Source: an uncultured Marinilabiliaceae bacterium (GTDB lineage Bacteria; Bacteroidota; Bacteroidia; Bacteroidales; Marinilabiliaceae). From it: 7,427 bases of DNA. Below are positions 6,364 to 7,427 of the stretch, piece after piece (position 1 is the stretch's first letter; each line of letters starts with the position of its first letter). The notes under the pieces are model-generated. The model worked only from the letters and a program-made list of their open reading frames with translations, did no database searches and had not been told where the DNA came from. The DNA is taken from positions 1-7,427 of the forward strand of contig CAJONN010000096.1 in assembly GCA_905235955.1 (NCBI GenBank), in the 5' to 3' direction. The position numbers and the translations under genes were made by a program.

Positions 6364-7065
6364 ATGAAATCAATACTGACATTATTGCTGATAGGTTTGT
6401 TGGGCATTGCAACAGCTTGGGCAGCTGATGACGATGTAAACAAAGACCAACGTCAGGTATCTGAATTTAGCAAAATAGAGGCATCTAAAGGACTTAATGT
6501 ATTGCTTATTCAGTGTGACTATTATTCCGTAGAGGTAGTAACGCAAGGTTGTCCTACTTCTGATGTTGAAACAGAGGTGAAAAACGGCACTCTTTATGCC
6601 AAGATGAAGAAAAAAACGGCAGGTTCGGCAGTAACCGTTTTTGTATATTATAAAGATATTGATGTTATTACAATAAAAACAGGTGCATCAGTTGCCACCA
6701 ACGATGGTTGCCATTTGGAGCACAGAGGCACACCGCTCACCGTTGATGTGTCGGCCAAGTGCGAAGCCGAACTTGATATAGATGTCGATGCGCTTGTAGT
6801 TAGTGCCAACTCATGCAATGTAACAATCAGTGGCAAAGCAACACGCCAAGATGTGCGAATGAAGGGTACAGTACGCGACTCGAAGTATGACGCTGAGCAT
6901 TTGTGGAGCGAAGTAGTGAATATATACGCATCGGGTTGTGACTCAGAAATATATGCTACTAAACTGATAAAAGCAGAGGCTGAAAGTTGTGTCATTCGTT
7001 ACAGAGGTGATGCTGAAGTAAACAGTGTGGTTAAAGCCAAAGGTAGAGTTGTAAAGAAAAAATAG
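6364..7065 (+). CDS. Secreted GIN-domain (DUF2807) beta-helix protein
   Basis: This encodes a 233-residue exported protein. The signal peptide is MKSILTLLLIGLLGIATAWA, with likely cleavage after AWA at residue 20 and no lipobox Cys. The mature part opens with the typical DUF2807 pattern: FSKIEASKGLNVLLIQ (35-50), then a short beta-rich VEVVT, and LYAKMKK (77-83). Later residues fall into rungs of about 17-20 residues (VSAKCEAELDI, VSANSCNVTISG, YASGCDSEIYA, EAESCVIRYRG), as expected of a right-handed beta-helix. The family is named a putative autotransporter adhesin head domain, but its function is unproven; it is probably periplasmic or surface-exposed. Unusually, there are seven Cys (51, 63, 116, 133, 151, 192, 209), and the last five sit at matching rung positions. 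The gene stands alone, divergent from dnaK, with its own promoter and terminator. Confidence is high for the family and low for the role. Confidence 0.85.
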   Translation: MKSILTLLLIGLLGIATAWAADDDVNKDQRQVSEFSKIEASKGLNVLLIQCDYYSVEVVTQGCPTSDVETEVKNGTLYAKMKKKTAGSAVTVFVYYKDIDVITIKTGASVATNDGCHLEHRGTPLTVDVSAKCEAELDIDVDALVVSANSCNVTISGKATRQDVRMKGTVRDSKYDAEHLWSEVVNIYASGCDSEIYATKLIKAEAESCVIRYRGDAEVNSVVKAKGRVVKKK

Positions 7066-7098
7066 GCATTTTATTCTACAAGAAATATAAAACCAAAC

Positions 7099-7140
7099 GA
7101 AAAGTCTGACAATCAGAAATATGTGGTTGTCAGACTTTTT
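7099..7140. terminator. Strong bidirectional rho-independent terminator
   Basis: AAAGTCTGACAA (7101-7112) pairs perfectly with TTGTCAGACTTT (7127-7138), a 12-bp stem over a 14-base loop, followed by further T residues to 7140. It lies 35 bases after the GIN-domain stop. On the minus strand the stem ends in CTTTTCGTTTGGTTTT, so it can also end the converging nuclease-family transcript. Confidence 0.85.
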
Positions 7141-7171
7141 GTTTTGATTTTTATGGTAAATAAAATTGTGT

Positions 7172-7427
7172 TTACCTCTCCACCTTCCAGTCGGTTGGAG
7201 TGCGCGTCTCTTTGTCGAAGGCGACGCCAATCTTTATAACTTGCTTATCGTCAAACTGATACGGTAAAGCGTAGTTCTTTGAGTTGATTTGCTCGAGAGC
7301 CTCTTCGGCGGTGCCATTGAGCTTGAGTTCGAAAACGTAAGTTGTGTCGGGCATCTCAACAACCAAATCGGTTCGACCGCCAGCACATTTCACCTGCGTG
7401 CGCACATAGACATTGAGCATCGAGAAA
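7172..7427 (-). CDS. PD-(D/E)XK nuclease-family protein, C-terminal part (runs off window)
   Basis: This is the C-terminal 84 codons of a gene whose start lies beyond the right edge. The frame stays open through 7427 (Phe-Ser precede the first visible Met at 7420), so that Met is probably internal. The visible part carries a PD-(D/E)XK core: GGRTDLVVEM, then YVFELKLNG, with Asp, Glu and Lys spaced D-x12-E-x-K. This is followed by GTAEEALEQI, YALPYQ and KIGVAFD, a pattern I recognise from the C-terminal nuclease-like domain (DUF1703/PDDEXK_9) of Bacteroidota proteins that usually have an N-terminal AAA-ATPase-like domain. That N-terminal part is not visible. These proteins are often multicopy and their role is not established. 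The gene converges on the GIN-domain gene and shares the hairpin at 7099-7140. A small GGTAAA/TTTACC stem (7155-7160 with 7171-7176) overlaps its stop. Confidence 0.85.
   Translation of the reverse strand, partial: FSMLNVYVRTQVKCAGGRTDLVVEMPDTTYVFELKLNGTAEEALEQINSKNYALPYQFDDKQVIKIGVAFDKETRTPTDWKVER

Noticed and set aside
6219..6428. Plus-strand open frame of 69 codons overlapping the GIN gene start
   Set aside because: It covers the promoter and leader and runs out of frame into the signal peptide region; no family resemblance.
6648..7230. Minus-strand open frames over the GIN gene and its terminator
   Set aside because: They are antisense to a signal-peptide-bearing gene, and one reads straight through the terminator hairpin.
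1..7427. Search for CRISPR repeats, tRNA or rRNA genes, insertion sequences and toxin-antitoxin pairs
   Set aside because: No spaced direct repeats, cloverleaf-like segments, transposase motifs or small overlapping gene pairs were found by eye.

Overview
The window reads as chromosomal DNA from a member of the Bacteroidales (phylum Bacteroidota). Three things support this. DnaK has the Bacteroidota-type GGGTHD phosphate loop and a Q/G-rich tail ending in EEVK. Upstream regions carry the phylum's TAnnTTTG -7 promoter element, with no Shine-Dalgarno pattern. There is also a GIN-domain (DUF2807) secreted protein and a DUF1703-type PD-(D/E)XK protein end, both common in this phylum. Genus cannot be fixed from the sequence.

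Layout, left to right. (1) An NlpC/P60 peptidoglycan-hydrolase lipoprotein lies on the minus strand (about 62-685). (2) A two-gene minus-strand unit follows: a long RelA/SpoT homologue (3640 to 1421), then pncC, the CinA C-terminal-type NMN amidohydrolase (1408 to 914), only 12 bases apart. The RelA-like protein keeps its (p)ppGpp synthetase residues, but its HD hydrolase site is degraded at several positions. (3) A 517-base gap (3641-4157) holds the relA-side promoter, a 60-codon helix-turn-helix remnant broken by an in-frame TGA, an AT-rich stretch and the dnaK terminator. (4) dnaK is complete on the minus strand (6068 to 4158). (5) A 295-base divergent spacer contains several inverted repeats and a near-canonical Bacteroidota promoter reading rightward. 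(6) A secreted beta-helix GIN-domain protein lies on the plus strand (6364-7065), ending at a strong hairpin that appears to terminate from both sides. (7) The 3' end of a PD-(D/E)XK nuclease-family gene lies on the minus strand and runs off the right edge.

Functionally this is mostly housekeeping: stringent-response signalling, pyridine nucleotide salvage, protein folding and envelope maintenance. I see no phage, CRISPR, toxin-antitoxin or defence island, and no convincing new multi-gene system. The points most worth a second look are the hydrolase-dead RelA-like enzyme that keeps the basic RXKD motif, the 9-bp dyad between dnaK and the GIN gene, the stacked cysteines in the GIN protein, and the stop-broken HTH remnant.
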